NCBI GenBank assembly: GCA_022573485.1
Contig: JACZTW010000018.1
Location: forward strand, 1-21,565
Length of the DNA stretch: 21,565 nt
DNA from: Planctomycetota bacterium
GTDB taxonomy: Bacteria; Planctomycetota; Phycisphaerae; UBA1845; CAIVHJ01
Reading direction: 5' to 3'
In this document: in pieces, positions 1-8,869 of the stretch
How positions within the stretch are numbered: the stretch's first letter is position 1
Layout: every line of letters begins with the position of its first letter
Program-made: the position numbers and the translations under genes
The notes under the pieces: generated by a model
The model's database searches: none
Told to the model about the DNA's origin: nothing
What the model saw: only the letters and a program-made list of their open reading frames with translations

Positions 1-1604
1 TCCGCCAGGATACCCTGGATCGCGGCGAAGCGCGGATGATCGGGCTCGGCGGCTTTGCGCTGCAGCAGTTCGCGCACGGGACCCGCGACGCCTTCCATCT
101 TGGCCTCGAGGTCCTGGAGCACGTCGCCGCGCGAGCGCAGCGCGGAAAGCTCCGCCATGGTCTGGGCGAGACACTGAACGGTCTGTTCGCGAGCAGATCG
201 GGCTGCCTGGGCGGCCGCTTGATTGTCTTCCAAGTGGGCCTGTTGTTCTTGGGCGAGGAGTTCGACCTCGGCGAGTCGATCGCGGGCTGCGGCCTTGCGG
301 CGAAGGGCGTCCTCCAGAAGTTGGCGAAGCTCGCCGTCGCGGCTCTGCAAGCGATCCTTCTGGCTGGTGAGTGTTTCGCGGTGGCGGTCCAGCCCTACAA
401 TCTCATTGTGCACGTGGGCACTCCGTTGGAGCAGTTCCACCAGGCCGGTCTTTTCATCTTCCAACGTGGCTTGGAGGTCCGTGATTTCGCGGTCCAGGGC
501 GTGGTCCCGGGCACTCAATTCATCGAGTTGTCGTGTGCGCCTGGCGTGCTCGTCCTGCAGCTCGGGGATCTTGGCCTGCTCTGTGGCGAAGTTGCCCTCG
601 ATGGTCTCGATGCGTGACAGCTCCTGCTGTGTTCTCCGGCGAAGCGCCTCCACGGTTTCCCGCTGCTCGGCCTGATGTTGTTCCGCAAGGCGGGCGCGTT
701 CCTGCAGCGCGGTCATGCGGGCCTTGAGGGCGGCGCTTTGCTGGTGGCGCTCTTCGATCGCATGGTCGAGCCGCAACACAGCGGCTGCGGACTCGCTCTG
801 CTCGGCTTCCTGCCGGGCGAGTTCCGCCCTGAGCTGTGTGGTGCGGTCCGAACAGGCCGCGATCTGCGCGTTGATCGAGTTGCGGTCCTGCACGAAGTGG
901 TGGAACTCAGTCAGCGCATGGCCGGCGCGAAGCTCGCGCAGGCGGAGGTCGTACTCTTGAAATCTCCGGGCCTTGCCGGCCTGAAGCTTGACGCTACGCA
1001 GGCGTTTCTCCAGTTCGTCCGTGATGTCGCCGGCGCGCAGCAAATTCTGTTGCGTTCGCTCAAGCTTGCGCTGGGTTTCTTTTCGATGAGCTTTGTACTT
1101 GCTGATGCCGGCGGCTTCCTCGAAGATCGTGCGCCGCTCGGTGGAACTGGATTGCAGCAGGTGGTCCACTTTGCCCTGCTCGATCACCGAATAGGCTTCG
1201 ATCCCCACGCCGGTGTCGAGGAACAACTCGCGAATATCCTTGAGCCTGCACGGCTGAAGATTCAACAGGTATTCGCTCTCGCCCGAACGGTAGAGCCGGC
1301 GGCCGATGGTGATGGTGTCTGCGTCTATGTTGAGGCGGCGGTCTTGGTTGTCGAAGATGAGATCGACCTGGGCGACTCCGCTGCTGCGGCGGGTCGCAGA
1401 GCCGTTGAAGATCATGTCCTGCATGAGGCCGCCGCGCAGCGATTTGGCGGACTGCTCGCCGAGCACCCACTTGACCGCGTCGACCAGGTTGCTCTTCCCA
1501 CAGCCGTTGGGCCCCACGATACACGTGACGCCCGCGCCGAATTCGAATTCGGTCTTGTCGCAGAAGCTCTTGAATCCGGTCAATATGAGTTTCTTCAGGA
1601 TCAT
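1..1604 (-). CDS. smc: Chromosome segregation ATPase SMC, N-terminal part (cut by window start)
   Basis: SMC forms the ATP-driven ring that, with ScpA and ScpB, organises and segregates the bacterial chromosome. About 534 codons are visible. The N-terminal head opens MILKKLILTGFKSF and has the Walker A motif GPNGCGKSN at residues 31-39, a Q-loop region near residues 47-60, and the head signature VIEQGKVDHLL at 140-150 followed by RRTIFEEAAGISKYK at about 157-171. From about residue 172 the chain is a long charged coiled coil rich in Glu, Arg, Gln and Leu. It ends at the window edge at what looks like the approach to the hinge (GVAGPVRELLQRK). Full SMC proteins are about 1150-1200 residues, so the hinge, second coiled coil and C-terminal head lie outside. 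The ATG at 1604-1602 is preceded by GGAGG about 12 bases upstream. It overlaps the stop of a doubtful 70-codon frame as ATGA. Family assignment is very secure. Confidence 0.96.
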   Translation of the reverse strand, partial: MILKKLILTGFKSFCDKTEFEFGAGVTCIVGPNGCGKSNLVDAVKWVLGEQSAKSLRGGLMQDMIFNGSATRRSSGVAQVDLIFDNQDRRLNIDADTITIGRRLYRSGESEYLLNLQPCRLKDIRELFLDTGVGIEAYSVIEQGKVDHLLQSSSTERRTIFEEAAGISKYKAHRKETQRKLERTQQNLLRAGDITDELEKRLRSVKLQAGKARRFQEYDLRLRELRAGHALTEFHHFVQDRNSINAQIAACSDRTTQLRAELARQEAEQSESAAAVLRLDHAIEERHQQSAALKARMTALQERARLAEQHQAEQRETVEALRRRTQQELSRIETIEGNFATEQAKIPELQDEHARRTRQLDELSARDHALDREITDLQATLEDEKTGLVELLQRSAHVHNEIVGLDRHRETLTSQKDRLQSRDGELRQLLEDALRRKAAARDRLAEVELLAQEQQAHLEDNQAAAQAARSAREQTVQCLAQTMAELSALRSRGDVLQDLEAKMEGVAGPVRELLQRKAAEPDHPRFAAIQGILA

Positions 1605-1813
1605 GTGCTGCGGAAACCTCCGTGTTCCCTCGAGGGTTCGCCGATCCACGGCGACAAAGTACGCTCAAACGGCCCGAGCGCGCCGATCTGTTCTCGGCGG
1701 GCAGTGTACCATGCCGCAAGCGTTGCGATCAACGATAATATCGACATCTGTTCAGAGCGTCCTTGATCGTCACTCTGCCTCGATTCAGTCTGTGTCTCGG
1801 CTTTTGCGAACAT
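1601..1813 (-). CDS. Doubtful 70-residue ORF between the FlgI-like gene and smc
   Basis: The frame starts at an ATG nine bases after the stop of the FlgI-like gene, and its TGA overlaps the smc ATG as ATGA, the typical geometry of coupled genes. The predicted product is polar at the N-terminus, has a short hydrophobic stretch (SILSLIATLAAWY, about residues 24-36), and is basic or loop-like after that. There is no Shine-Dalgarno sequence before the first ATG or before the internal ATG at 1746, no recognisable domain, and a candidate smc promoter falls within it. I recognise no family. It may equally be the 5' leader of smc. If real, it would be a small single-pass membrane protein; that is inference only. 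Confidence 0.2.
   Translation of the reverse strand: MFAKAETQTESRQSDDQGRSEQMSILSLIATLAAWYTARREQIGALGPFERTLSPWIGEPSREHGGFRST
1703..1732 (-). promoter_or_regulatory. Candidate promoter for smc
   Basis: On the minus strand, TTGATC (1732-1727) stands 18 bases upstream of TACACT (1708-1703). The -10 hexamer is preceded by TGG, giving an extended -10 (TGnTACACT). The predicted start near 1696 would give a leader of about 90 bases before smc. Each hexamer matches the sigma-70 consensus at 4 of 6 positions, so this is only a plausible call. It lies inside the doubtful 70-codon frame, which would argue that the stretch is a promoter region and not coding. Confidence 0.35.
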
Positions 1814-1822
1814 CGGGAATTT

Positions 1823-3565
1823 CTACAACTCCGACCCGGGTCGTCCGGTCTGGCGTTTGGGTCCGGTGGCCTCAACTGTTCCAGGCCTTTCGATCTTGAA
1901 TACGGCATCGATAGTGCCGTTTTCGCACAAACCGGCAATGACATCAATAATCTGTGCATAGTCAAGACCCAGACCGTTGACTTTGCCGAACTTGTCCGTG
2001 CCCGCCTTTGCTCCGAGCAGCGAGATGAGCTCGGTGACTTCGAGCGACGCGGTGGTCGGCGGCGATACGCGGCCGCTGGCGGTCTGTCGGATGGCGGTGA
2101 TTTCCTGGGCTTGGGCGTCGGCGGTGAGCGTGACCAAGCCCTGGGCGTGGCGATAGAATAGCGGTGTCTTGCAGCGCGGCGTTCCGATGATCGCAATGCG
2201 CTGTTCGGTAGCGACCTTGCAATAGATCAAGTCACCACCGTCGTGGGCCGGGATATGGTCCATAATGAAGTTGTTGCCGATGTTCTTCGAGCTTACGAAT
2301 GTGTCTTGGTGCCCGACCAAGCCTTCGTAGGCCGACACGCGCGCGTTGATATCGAGGTTCGAATTCAACACTTGCCAGAGAGGATGCGTGGTGCGGAATC
2401 TGCTCGCTGCTTCGCCCAGCGTCCGTATGGCCTCTTCCTGGTAAGGGCTGTTGGGGTCCAGGGCATGTTCGCCGAGCACGGCCACGGCCAGGTCGTCGGA
2501 CATCCGCAAGCCCGTCCGCGCTGCGTAAAACGTGACGTGCGGGAGGGCGTGTGTATAGAGGCTGCGGACCGCAGGCCTGATCGATTTACCGAGGCCTTCC
2601 AAAGCGAGGCCGATGCTGTCGTGCGGCGCCCGCAGGTCCGGCATCTCCGCCGCCAGATCCAAGGCCCGGCGATTCTCGAAGCCCGGTTCTCTGGAAAGGT
2701 ACAAATGGCGTACGAGCGCGAGGAAATAAAGCTCCCGGTCCTGATACTCAGACGGGATCTTGAGCGAGATGTACGACGGCGATTCGGCCACGGCGATTTT
2801 GGCTCCGCCTCCGAAGCGGTCATTGATCTTGTCCTGGACGTTCACTGCCATCGCATAAGATGGACTGGAGAGCACCACGCGAACGCGGCGCGCTTTGCGA
2901 TTGGTGCCGCCGCCGATGATGCGGGCCGTCCGCAGATCAACCGGAGTGGCGCTGGATTCGCGCTGGGCAAAAGGATTGACAAACACCGGGCCTTCTCCGC
3001 GGGCGACGACTTTGCCCTCCTGCACCACGCCCGCGCCGCGTTGCTGGTAATAACGCAGGTCGCAAGTGTACAGGCGGCCACCGGCCAACGAAGTCGTTTC
3101 CGTGTCGGGCAGGGCCTGGATTGTCAAGTCGAACTTTGTACCGGCCAGCGCCGCCGGCCTGATCGAGCCATGAACAAACACTACGGCTGTATCCGGAGCG
3201 TTGATCATCTTTTCGAGAGAAATGTGGTCCAGGCCCTTCCGCGCGTCGCCCAGTCCGTACTTCTTCCGGATTTCCGCCGACAGACGTCTACGGATCCGGG
3301 CGGGGCACCGGCGCGAGCCGTTTTCGCCCAGGCCGACGACCAGACCGTAACCGCGAACCGGCAGATCGCCTATTCCTTCGAACCAACTGTACGAGCCGAT
3401 CGTGCCCTGATACGCCTTGGATTCGTTGAATCGCCGAATGGCATCCGCTTGTTCCGAGACCGGTTCATCCACGCCCGTATCCGCGTCGCGCGAGGAAGAC
3501 TGGCAGCCGGCGGACGGCGAAAGAACAAGAAGCGCGGTGCTCATGCAGGCCGTGCAAAGCTTCAT
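1823..3565 (-). CDS. Lipoprotein with a FlgI (flagellar P-ring)-like domain
   Basis: The start is taken at the ATG at 3565 (MKLC), because AGGAGA lies 8 bases upstream; an in-frame extension to 3640 lacks such a site. The 580-residue product begins with a lipoprotein signal ending LSPSAGC, with Cys21 as the probable lipidated residue. Residues 60-280 resemble FlgI: RGYGLVVGLGENGS at 71-84 corresponds to the family's glycine-rich start, and FDLTIQALPDTETTSLAGG at 145-163 to its 'D(V/L)T(V/I)...D..SL.GG' segment. Residues about 310-430 are helical and repeat-like. A further domain at 430-560 contains SLEVTELISLLG. FlgI is normally about 350-370 residues, is secreted rather than lipidated, and forms the flagellar P ring. 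No other flagellar gene is present, so a non-flagellar envelope role is inferred. It follows the propeller gene by 111 bases in the same direction. Confidence 0.75.
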   Translation of the reverse strand: MKLCTACMSTALLVLSPSAGCQSSSRDADTGVDEPVSEQADAIRRFNESKAYQGTIGSYSWFEGIGDLPVRGYGLVVGLGENGSRRCPARIRRRLSAEIRKKYGLGDARKGLDHISLEKMINAPDTAVVFVHGSIRPAALAGTKFDLTIQALPDTETTSLAGGRLYTCDLRYYQQRGAGVVQEGKVVARGEGPVFVNPFAQRESSATPVDLRTARIIGGGTNRKARRVRVVLSSPSYAMAVNVQDKINDRFGGGAKIAVAESPSYISLKIPSEYQDRELYFLALVRHLYLSREPGFENRRALDLAAEMPDLRAPHDSIGLALEGLGKSIRPAVRSLYTHALPHVTFYAARTGLRMSDDLAVAVLGEHALDPNSPYQEEAIRTLGEAASRFRTTHPLWQVLNSNLDINARVSAYEGLVGHQDTFVSSKNIGNNFIMDHIPAHDGGDLIYCKVATEQRIAIIGTPRCKTPLFYRHAQGLVTLTADAQAQEITAIRQTASGRVSPPTTASLEVTELISLLGAKAGTDKFGKVNGLGLDYAQIIDVIAGLCENGTIDAVFKIERPGTVEATGPKRQTGRPGSEL

Positions 3566-3676
3566 GTCGGATGTCTCCTGTGGATACCTCGTTGTTTCCG
3601 GGCGGGCTGCGCCGTCGGTCCGATCATCGCCGGCCGGCACTTCGACTCAAGTCATTCGTGTGACCGCATCAGTATT

Positions 3677-6600
3677 TCAGTCATTGGATTCCGAGGAGCT
3701 GACCCATCCGCGGAATGCGTCCTCTGATACCCCTATGATAGCATAATCGAAGAAATAGAACTCGGTCGGGCCAAGTTCACGACCGAGAGGCTGTTTCGAT
3801 TGACGGTCGAGCAGGTTTTCCAGTTGGGCTGGCCGGCGCGCGGAAACCACCCAGTAGTCGCTGTCCACACCGATCAAAGCCAGTCTCTCGTCCGTGAGCA
3901 TGAGGTGCGCCAGGTGCGCCCCCGGCGGGAGGGAGAAACGCCCCAGGTCTGTCCCCGTCGCCGGATCGAGCGAGTACACGCGGCGGTCGTTGGCCACGTA
4001 CAGTTCGTCCTGGACCGGGAACAGCCGCAAATCAGACTGCCTGGAGCCAAGCGGCGCGGACCGCCACATCTGCCGACCCGCGTCGAGGCTCAGCTTGACG
4101 ATGTGCCGGCTGTCGGGCGATAGGAGTACGCCGTCCAATACCGCGTGAACCGAGTCCACCAGGAAGTTGTGATCAAACAGTTTCCGCCACTCGATTTTGC
4201 CGCTCAGCGGATCGACGGCGATCAAGGACTGCGACGTCATCAGGATGACGAAGCCTGCCTGGGTGGGGACGATCCGAAGGATCGGTCGCTCTTCCTGCAA
4301 TGGAATCGTACGCTGAACACGACCGTCGCGGGTTGAGAGAACCACGAGGAGCTGCTGCTCATCTGAGACCGCGCGATACACCGTCAAATGATCCCCGACG
4401 TTCATTGCCTGCCTGGGGCGATGCTTGAGATCCTGCTTCCAGACGACACGCCCAAGCGGTAGTTGCACGCGGATGGTGTGGCCGTCGCTGCGGCTGCTGA
4501 TCAATGTGTTCTCGTGGATGCGGTGCAACCGCCAATATGGGAAATCCTCGGGATCAGCCGCCGGATCGTCGAAACCCTCCCCGGCCTCGCCGTAGCGCCA
4601 GAGAACCTTTCCAGTGTCGGGCTGCAAGCCGAGAACCTCGAAGCGCGTGGTGAGGATGATGACTTCCCGCAGTGCGGCGAGGAGGCGAGGTCTTCGCTCA
4701 AGCGGCGACGGCTCGGGCCAGATTTCTTTCCCGCTCACAGGGTCAAGGGCCTGGACCGCGCCGTTGCGGTAGACGAGCACTCGGGACCAGTCACTCTCGC
4801 GTTGGGCAGCGAATGCGGGGTACAGCAGGCGGTCTTCCGCATTTGCAGGGAGCGTAAAGCCCTCGTGCAGCTTCATGCCCATCGTAGGCAGCGAAATGTG
4901 GAGCAGACGTTCCACGTCGCCCAGCGTAGCGCGAAATTCCCGGAACGTCATCGAACGGCCCTGCACGGTGATTCGGGTGTTCGGGAATTCACGACCGCCC
5001 TTGGTCAGCCACTCCCAGGCCGCCGTGGGCCGGTCGGCTGCGACGTAGCACAGCGCGATGTCCTTGATGACCTCAGCCGCCGAATCAATGAGCTTCGGGT
5101 AGCGCGTCAGCGCGGCATAGTAGCTGCGCATGGCGCGGCTCGGTCGGTTGTCCCGATCACGCAAGAGGGCGCCTTTCGCGAGCAACGCCTTCGGCGCCGC
5201 CAGCGAGTTGGGCAGAACATCAATGATGTGATCAAGACGTTTGAGGTCTCCATCCTTTTTGGCGAGGGTGAGCAATGAGGATGCTTTCTCATCGAGCGGC
5301 CGGTAGATCTTCCTGCCGTGTTGCCGAATGAGGTCCGCTATTTTGGCACGGCAAACTTCACCCGCCGCCGTGGGTTCTGCTTCCGTGCCGGGCCAGGGAA
5401 GCGCGCGCAAGGCGCGGTCGCTCAGGATGTGATGGTATTCTCGGATCTCATTTCCAAAGTCTTCCTGCCGGCTCCGCACGGCGGCCAGTTTCGCTTTCTG
5501 CTTCAGCAGGCCGTGGGCGTCGGGCGGGCACAGGCCCGCCTTGATAATCATGTCGACGGCCGCATCCAGATGGGCAGGCTGCTCACGCAAATGAAGATCG
5601 GCGAATTCGAGACAGTCGCGGAACATGCGGCTTTTGAATGGCGCATCCCAGACGGCTGCGAAGCCTCCCGCGCGACGGATGGCCTCCGCGAGTGCTTCCG
5701 CGGCCCTGTGATAGTCGGCGGTTTTCACTGAAGGCGAGGGTTGAGAGAAGGCGGTGCGATAGGCGACTTCCGCCATGTTGAGGGCGGCCCAGGCATCCCT
5801 CGGATTTTCATCCATGCGCGCCTGAAGCCGGGCGAACACGTTTTCGCGCAAGCCGTAGGAAGTGATGCGGCTGTTGCCTGCCACCAGGATCGACTCCGGC
5901 AGGATCACAATGTTTCCGCCTTCCTGCGTGTGGTCCCAGGGTTTGGCTTGGGGTGCGCCCCCGTGCAGCGGATAAGTGTAAAGCCCGGATTGGCATGGAA
6001 GGTAAATGTGCGACGTGCTCAAGGCGGCTCTGCCGTAGATCGGGCTCTCGGGCAGAGGTTGGGACCAGGCCACGGCGCCGGAACTCGGATCCCAACTGAA
6101 CAGATCGTCGCCCTGCGCGTAGATTCGGCCTTCAACGACGCCCAGCACGGAGCGGACGTTGTGCAACTCTGCCACCGGCGTTCTGCGCAGGATCCGGCCG
6201 TCGACTCGATCCAGGATGAGTACTTCGGCACTGTCCAGCGGCAGAGCCAACAATTGACGATCCGGAATTGGGAACATGGGATTGTATTGCCACGGGTGAA
6301 CTTCATGAGCCCCGGTGTTTTGCCAGCGGTTGCGTTGTTCTTGGCGAGCGGTGTCGTAGACGCTGATCCAGTTGATCTGGCCGGAGTAGGCATCCACGGA
6401 AGCAATCGCGCCGAGGTTCGTCTGCACCAATACGGCTCCGTCGATCAAGGTCGGGATGGCCAGCGTTGCTCTGCGGTATCCGAATCCCCCGGTTGATCCG
6501 CTGGCCAGGTGCGTGCGCCAGCGCAGCACGCCCGCATGATCGAATTTCCATAGGAAAGCATCTTCAAACCCAAAGGCTTTGCGGCGCCTCGCGACCAGAA

Positions 6601-7963
6601 AGACGCCGCTATGGTCCACGACGACAGGGCCTTCGAATTCGACCTCTTTGGGATCTTCGCCGTGATCGCCGGGGCGGGCCGACCAGCGCTGCTTTCCCGT
6701 GGTTGCGTCAAGGCAAACCAAAAGAGACTGCGCGATCGGGGGCTGGTAGCCGTAGTACGATGTCGGGCGTTGCCCCAGAACGGCGTAGACGCCTTTGCGG
6801 AACACCGTCATGCTGTGGAACGGCGGCACCGACCGGTCCGCCCAGACGCTGCCCGGTTCAGCGGGCGCAGCACCCGGAGTCGTCCAGACTAAACTGCCGG
6901 TCTCGAGATGCAGCCCCCAGACACGAACAGCGTCGTTGAAAAACACCATGCCGTAATCCACAGCCGGCTGAAGTGCCAGGAACTTCCCGCGTTTGTACGC
7001 CGTGCGATAGCTGCTGCTTTGAAAGTAACCGTCTGCGCCCGAGAGCGTGCTTGGAGAAAAGTCGTCGAAGGTCCACAGAGGTGCGGTGGGCACGATGTTG
7101 GTTCGGGGCGTGAAACTTCTGCTGGGATTGCCGGCGTATGTGGGCCAGGCCTGTCGCGGCGGGCGCGGTTCGGCGCTGAGCGCATCGGCCTCGATTTCCC
7201 GAACAATCGAATACGCAGCCGATCGGCCTCCCTTCCAGTCGAGCGCGTGCTGCTGCACGGATGGCCCTTCTCTTTCGAGCAGGGCGTCCGCCGCTTCAAC
7301 TTCGCCCGCCAGCGCCCGGCAAATCGCGAGCTTCGAGAGCCACTGGTTCTTGAGCCGGTCTCTGTCCGGGTGCATCTTGGCCAGTCGTTCGTAGATCATC
7401 CGCGCCTGCGCCGGTCGCCCGCTCTCCAAATGGATTTCCGCGAGCGCGTCCGCTGCGGGGATGGCGCTTTCCGTGCTGAAATAGCGGCCAAGCACGGTCG
7501 TCAGCGCTTCAATGTCGAGCCGTCCCATGGCTTCGGACAGCAATTGTTGCGCAGCGGGTTCGACCGCTTTGCGATAAGCGCTCAGGCCATCGGCGGGCCA
7601 ACGGGCGACTTCGTGGTTGACGAATCGCTCGATGCTGATGGACGTTCCGTCGCCCCGATCGATCACCGTGTGGCCGAAGTCCACCAGGGCTTGATGCATC
7701 TTCTCGACGGCGGCGGGCCAATCCATCCGCGCCACGAAGTCGCGGGCCTCTCGAATGATCTCGCGGGCCTCGAAACTGTCATTGAGATAGACGCCTTCGC
7801 GATTCGATTGGTCCTTGTCGGGATCTTGAATGTGCTCGTCGGCGATTTCGACGGGTACTTGCTGTGCGGACACTCGGCCGGCGAACAGGCAGACAACCGC
7901 CAGCGCCAAAGCGGCGCACGAGCCGCAGAGAACACAGGCCTGTCGCTCAGTCGCCGAACGCAA
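3677..7963 (-). CDS. Exported PQQ-type double beta-propeller protein with TPR-like helical regions (1428 aa)
   Basis: This is a very long secreted or periplasmic protein. Residues 1-33 form a Sec signal (hydrophobic core ALALAVVCLFAG, likely cleavage after VSA). Residues about 60-265 are helical and TPR-like. Residues about 270-705 carry PQQ/WD-like blade motifs (TGSLVWTTPG 355-364, TGKQRWSARPG 422-432, SGQINWISVYD 527-537, SGAVAWSQPL 628-637). Residues about 710-1010 are again helical and TPR-like. Residues about 1040-1380 form a second propeller (SGKEIWPEP, TGKVLWRYGE, LGRVVWKQDL, SGKIEWRKLF, AGRQMWRSAP). The repeats suit a scaffold, like BamB, or a quinoprotein fold, but I see no dehydrogenase active site, so no enzyme function is claimed. 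The start codon is TTG at 7963, with GGAG 7 bases upstream inside mtnP; the genes overlap by 17 bases, suggesting translational coupling. Confidence 0.85.
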   Translation of the reverse strand: MRSATERQACVLCGSCAALALAVVCLFAGRVSAQQVPVEIADEHIQDPDKDQSNREGVYLNDSFEAREIIREARDFVARMDWPAAVEKMHQALVDFGHTVIDRGDGTSISIERFVNHEVARWPADGLSAYRKAVEPAAQQLLSEAMGRLDIEALTTVLGRYFSTESAIPAADALAEIHLESGRPAQARMIYERLAKMHPDRDRLKNQWLSKLAICRALAGEVEAADALLEREGPSVQQHALDWKGGRSAAYSIVREIEADALSAEPRPPRQAWPTYAGNPSRSFTPRTNIVPTAPLWTFDDFSPSTLSGADGYFQSSSYRTAYKRGKFLALQPAVDYGMVFFNDAVRVWGLHLETGSLVWTTPGAAPAEPGSVWADRSVPPFHSMTVFRKGVYAVLGQRPTSYYGYQPPIAQSLLVCLDATTGKQRWSARPGDHGEDPKEVEFEGPVVVDHSGVFLVARRRKAFGFEDAFLWKFDHAGVLRWRTHLASGSTGGFGYRRATLAIPTLIDGAVLVQTNLGAIASVDAYSGQINWISVYDTARQEQRNRWQNTGAHEVHPWQYNPMFPIPDRQLLALPLDSAEVLILDRVDGRILRRTPVAELHNVRSVLGVVEGRIYAQGDDLFSWDPSSGAVAWSQPLPESPIYGRAALSTSHIYLPCQSGLYTYPLHGGAPQAKPWDHTQEGGNIVILPESILVAGNSRITSYGLRENVFARLQARMDENPRDAWAALNMAEVAYRTAFSQPSPSVKTADYHRAAEALAEAIRRAGGFAAVWDAPFKSRMFRDCLEFADLHLREQPAHLDAAVDMIIKAGLCPPDAHGLLKQKAKLAAVRSRQEDFGNEIREYHHILSDRALRALPWPGTEAEPTAAGEVCRAKIADLIRQHGRKIYRPLDEKASSLLTLAKKDGDLKRLDHIIDVLPNSLAAPKALLAKGALLRDRDNRPSRAMRSYYAALTRYPKLIDSAAEVIKDIALCYVAADRPTAAWEWLTKGGREFPNTRITVQGRSMTFREFRATLGDVERLLHISLPTMGMKLHEGFTLPANAEDRLLYPAFAAQRESDWSRVLVYRNGAVQALDPVSGKEIWPEPSPLERRPRLLAALREVIILTTRFEVLGLQPDTGKVLWRYGEAGEGFDDPAADPEDFPYWRLHRIHENTLISSRSDGHTIRVQLPLGRVVWKQDLKHRPRQAMNVGDHLTVYRAVSDEQQLLVVLSTRDGRVQRTIPLQEERPILRIVPTQAGFVILMTSQSLIAVDPLSGKIEWRKLFDHNFLVDSVHAVLDGVLLSPDSRHIVKLSLDAGRQMWRSAPLGSRQSDLRLFPVQDELYVANDRRVYSLDPATGTDLGRFSLPPGAHLAHLMLTDERLALIGVDSDYWVVSARRPAQLENLLDRQSKQPLGRELGPTEFYFFDYAIIGVSEDAFRGWVSSSESND

Positions 7964-8840
7964 TGTACTTCTCCAGCAGCAATTTCAAGTGGGCCAGCTT
8001 GGCGTGCTCCAGTTTGTCCTTGTCGGAGAAAATGGCCAGCTTCAGCGCGCTGCTGCACGTGCAGTCGGTATCCGCTTGATTGGCGAGGTGGGCAATGGTG
8101 CGCTGGATCAATTGGATCGCATGCTGAGTGGCGATTTCCAGATTATGAACAATTTCCTCCAAAAGCGCGCCTTGATCCTTACCGGGATCGTGAGGCCTCC
8201 AACAATCATAATCGGTCGGCAGGGCGACCAGTGCGTAACATATTTCAGCTTCGCGGGCGAGCTTGGCTTCGGGCATGCACGTCATGCCGATTACATCGCC
8301 GCCCCAGACGCGGTGCATGCGGGACTCCGCCACGGTCGAAAACTGCGGCCCTTCCATGCAGACGTACACTCCCCCGTCATGAACTTGCGTCTCGACTTGC
8401 TCCGCGCAGGCCAGCAGCGCACGGCGCAGCACGCCGCAGAACGGCTGAGCGAATTCCACGTGGGCCGCGAGGCCGGAGTCGAAAAACGTGCCGTCCCTTT
8501 TGTAAGTCTTGTCAATGACTTGATCGGCGATCACGAGATCGCGAGGCTGGATTTCTTCGCGCAGGCTGCCGGTGGCGCCGCTGGCGATGATGTGCGTTAC
8601 GCCCAGCTTCTTCAACGCATAGATATTCGCTCGGAAGGGCACCTCCGTCGGGTTCAACACGTGGCCTGAACCGTGTCGCGGGAGGATCGCAACTTTCTGC
8701 CCTTCCCATTCCGTGAGTGTGATCGGGCTGCTCGGCGGGCCGAAGGGCGTGTCGATGTGGATTTCCTCTCCGCCCGTAGTAGAAGACAGTGCCTGACCCA
8801 ATCCCGTGCCGCCAATCACACCAATCATCCGTTCCGGCAT
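7947..8840 (-). CDS. mtnP: S-methyl-5'-thioadenosine phosphorylase
   Basis: The enzyme cleaves 5'-methylthioadenosine with phosphate to adenine and 5-methylthioribose-1-phosphate, salvaging the by-product of polyamine synthesis, in the cytoplasm. The 297-residue protein has the full family pattern: GVIGGTGLG at 7-15 with phosphate-binding Thr12, PRHGSGH at 54-60, ASGATGSL at 86-93, MEGPQFSTVAESR at 162-174, GMTCMPEAKLAREAEI at 185-200, and TDYDCW at 209-214. The Asp210/Asp212 pair contacts the adenine base and marks MTA phosphorylase rather than guanosine- or inosine-specific purine nucleoside phosphorylases. The ATG at 8840 is chosen because GGGAG lies 5 bases upstream; a GTG four codons earlier overlaps that site. 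It lies 29 bases downstream of the cysteine desulfurase gene and overlaps the propeller gene start. No other methionine-salvage gene is in the window. Confidence 0.93.
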   Translation of the reverse strand: MPERMIGVIGGTGLGQALSSTTGGEEIHIDTPFGPPSSPITLTEWEGQKVAILPRHGSGHVLNPTEVPFRANIYALKKLGVTHIIASGATGSLREEIQPRDLVIADQVIDKTYKRDGTFFDSGLAAHVEFAQPFCGVLRRALLACAEQVETQVHDGGVYVCMEGPQFSTVAESRMHRVWGGDVIGMTCMPEAKLAREAEICYALVALPTDYDCWRPHDPGKDQGALLEEIVHNLEIATQHAIQLIQRTIAHLANQADTDCTCSSALKLAIFSDKDKLEHAKLAHLKLLLEKYIAFGD

Positions 8841-8869
8841 CGAATCTCCCACGCCTTTTGCGACTCAGG

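Noticed and set aside
675..1766. Plus-strand open frame of 363 codons over smc
   Set aside because: It is antisense to the SMC head and coiled coil, which is certain from Walker A and other signatures.
3629..3638. GCCGGCCGGC palindrome upstream of the FlgI-like gene
   Set aside because: It is too short and has no T run, so it is neither a terminator nor a clear operator; such palindromes are common in GC-rich DNA.
3566..3676. Possible promoter (TTGAGT with a GATGAT-like -10) before the FlgI-like gene
   Set aside because: Both hexamers are weak and the spacing is forced; not strong enough to list.
2243..3727. Long plus-strand open frame of 494 codons
   Set aside because: It is antisense to the FlgI-like gene, which has a lipoprotein signal, a ribosome site and family motifs. 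The plus-strand product is Arg- and His-rich with no recognisable domain, as expected for a GC-rich shadow frame.
6908..8518. Plus-strand open frame of 536 codons
   Set aside because: It lies antisense to the propeller and mtnP genes, and its composition is dominated by Arg, Ala and Gly with no motif. It is a shadow of minus-strand codon bias.
8841..8852. GTG start four codons upstream for mtnP
   Set aside because: The GTG overlaps the GGGAG ribosome site that serves the ATG at 8840, so the later start is better supported.
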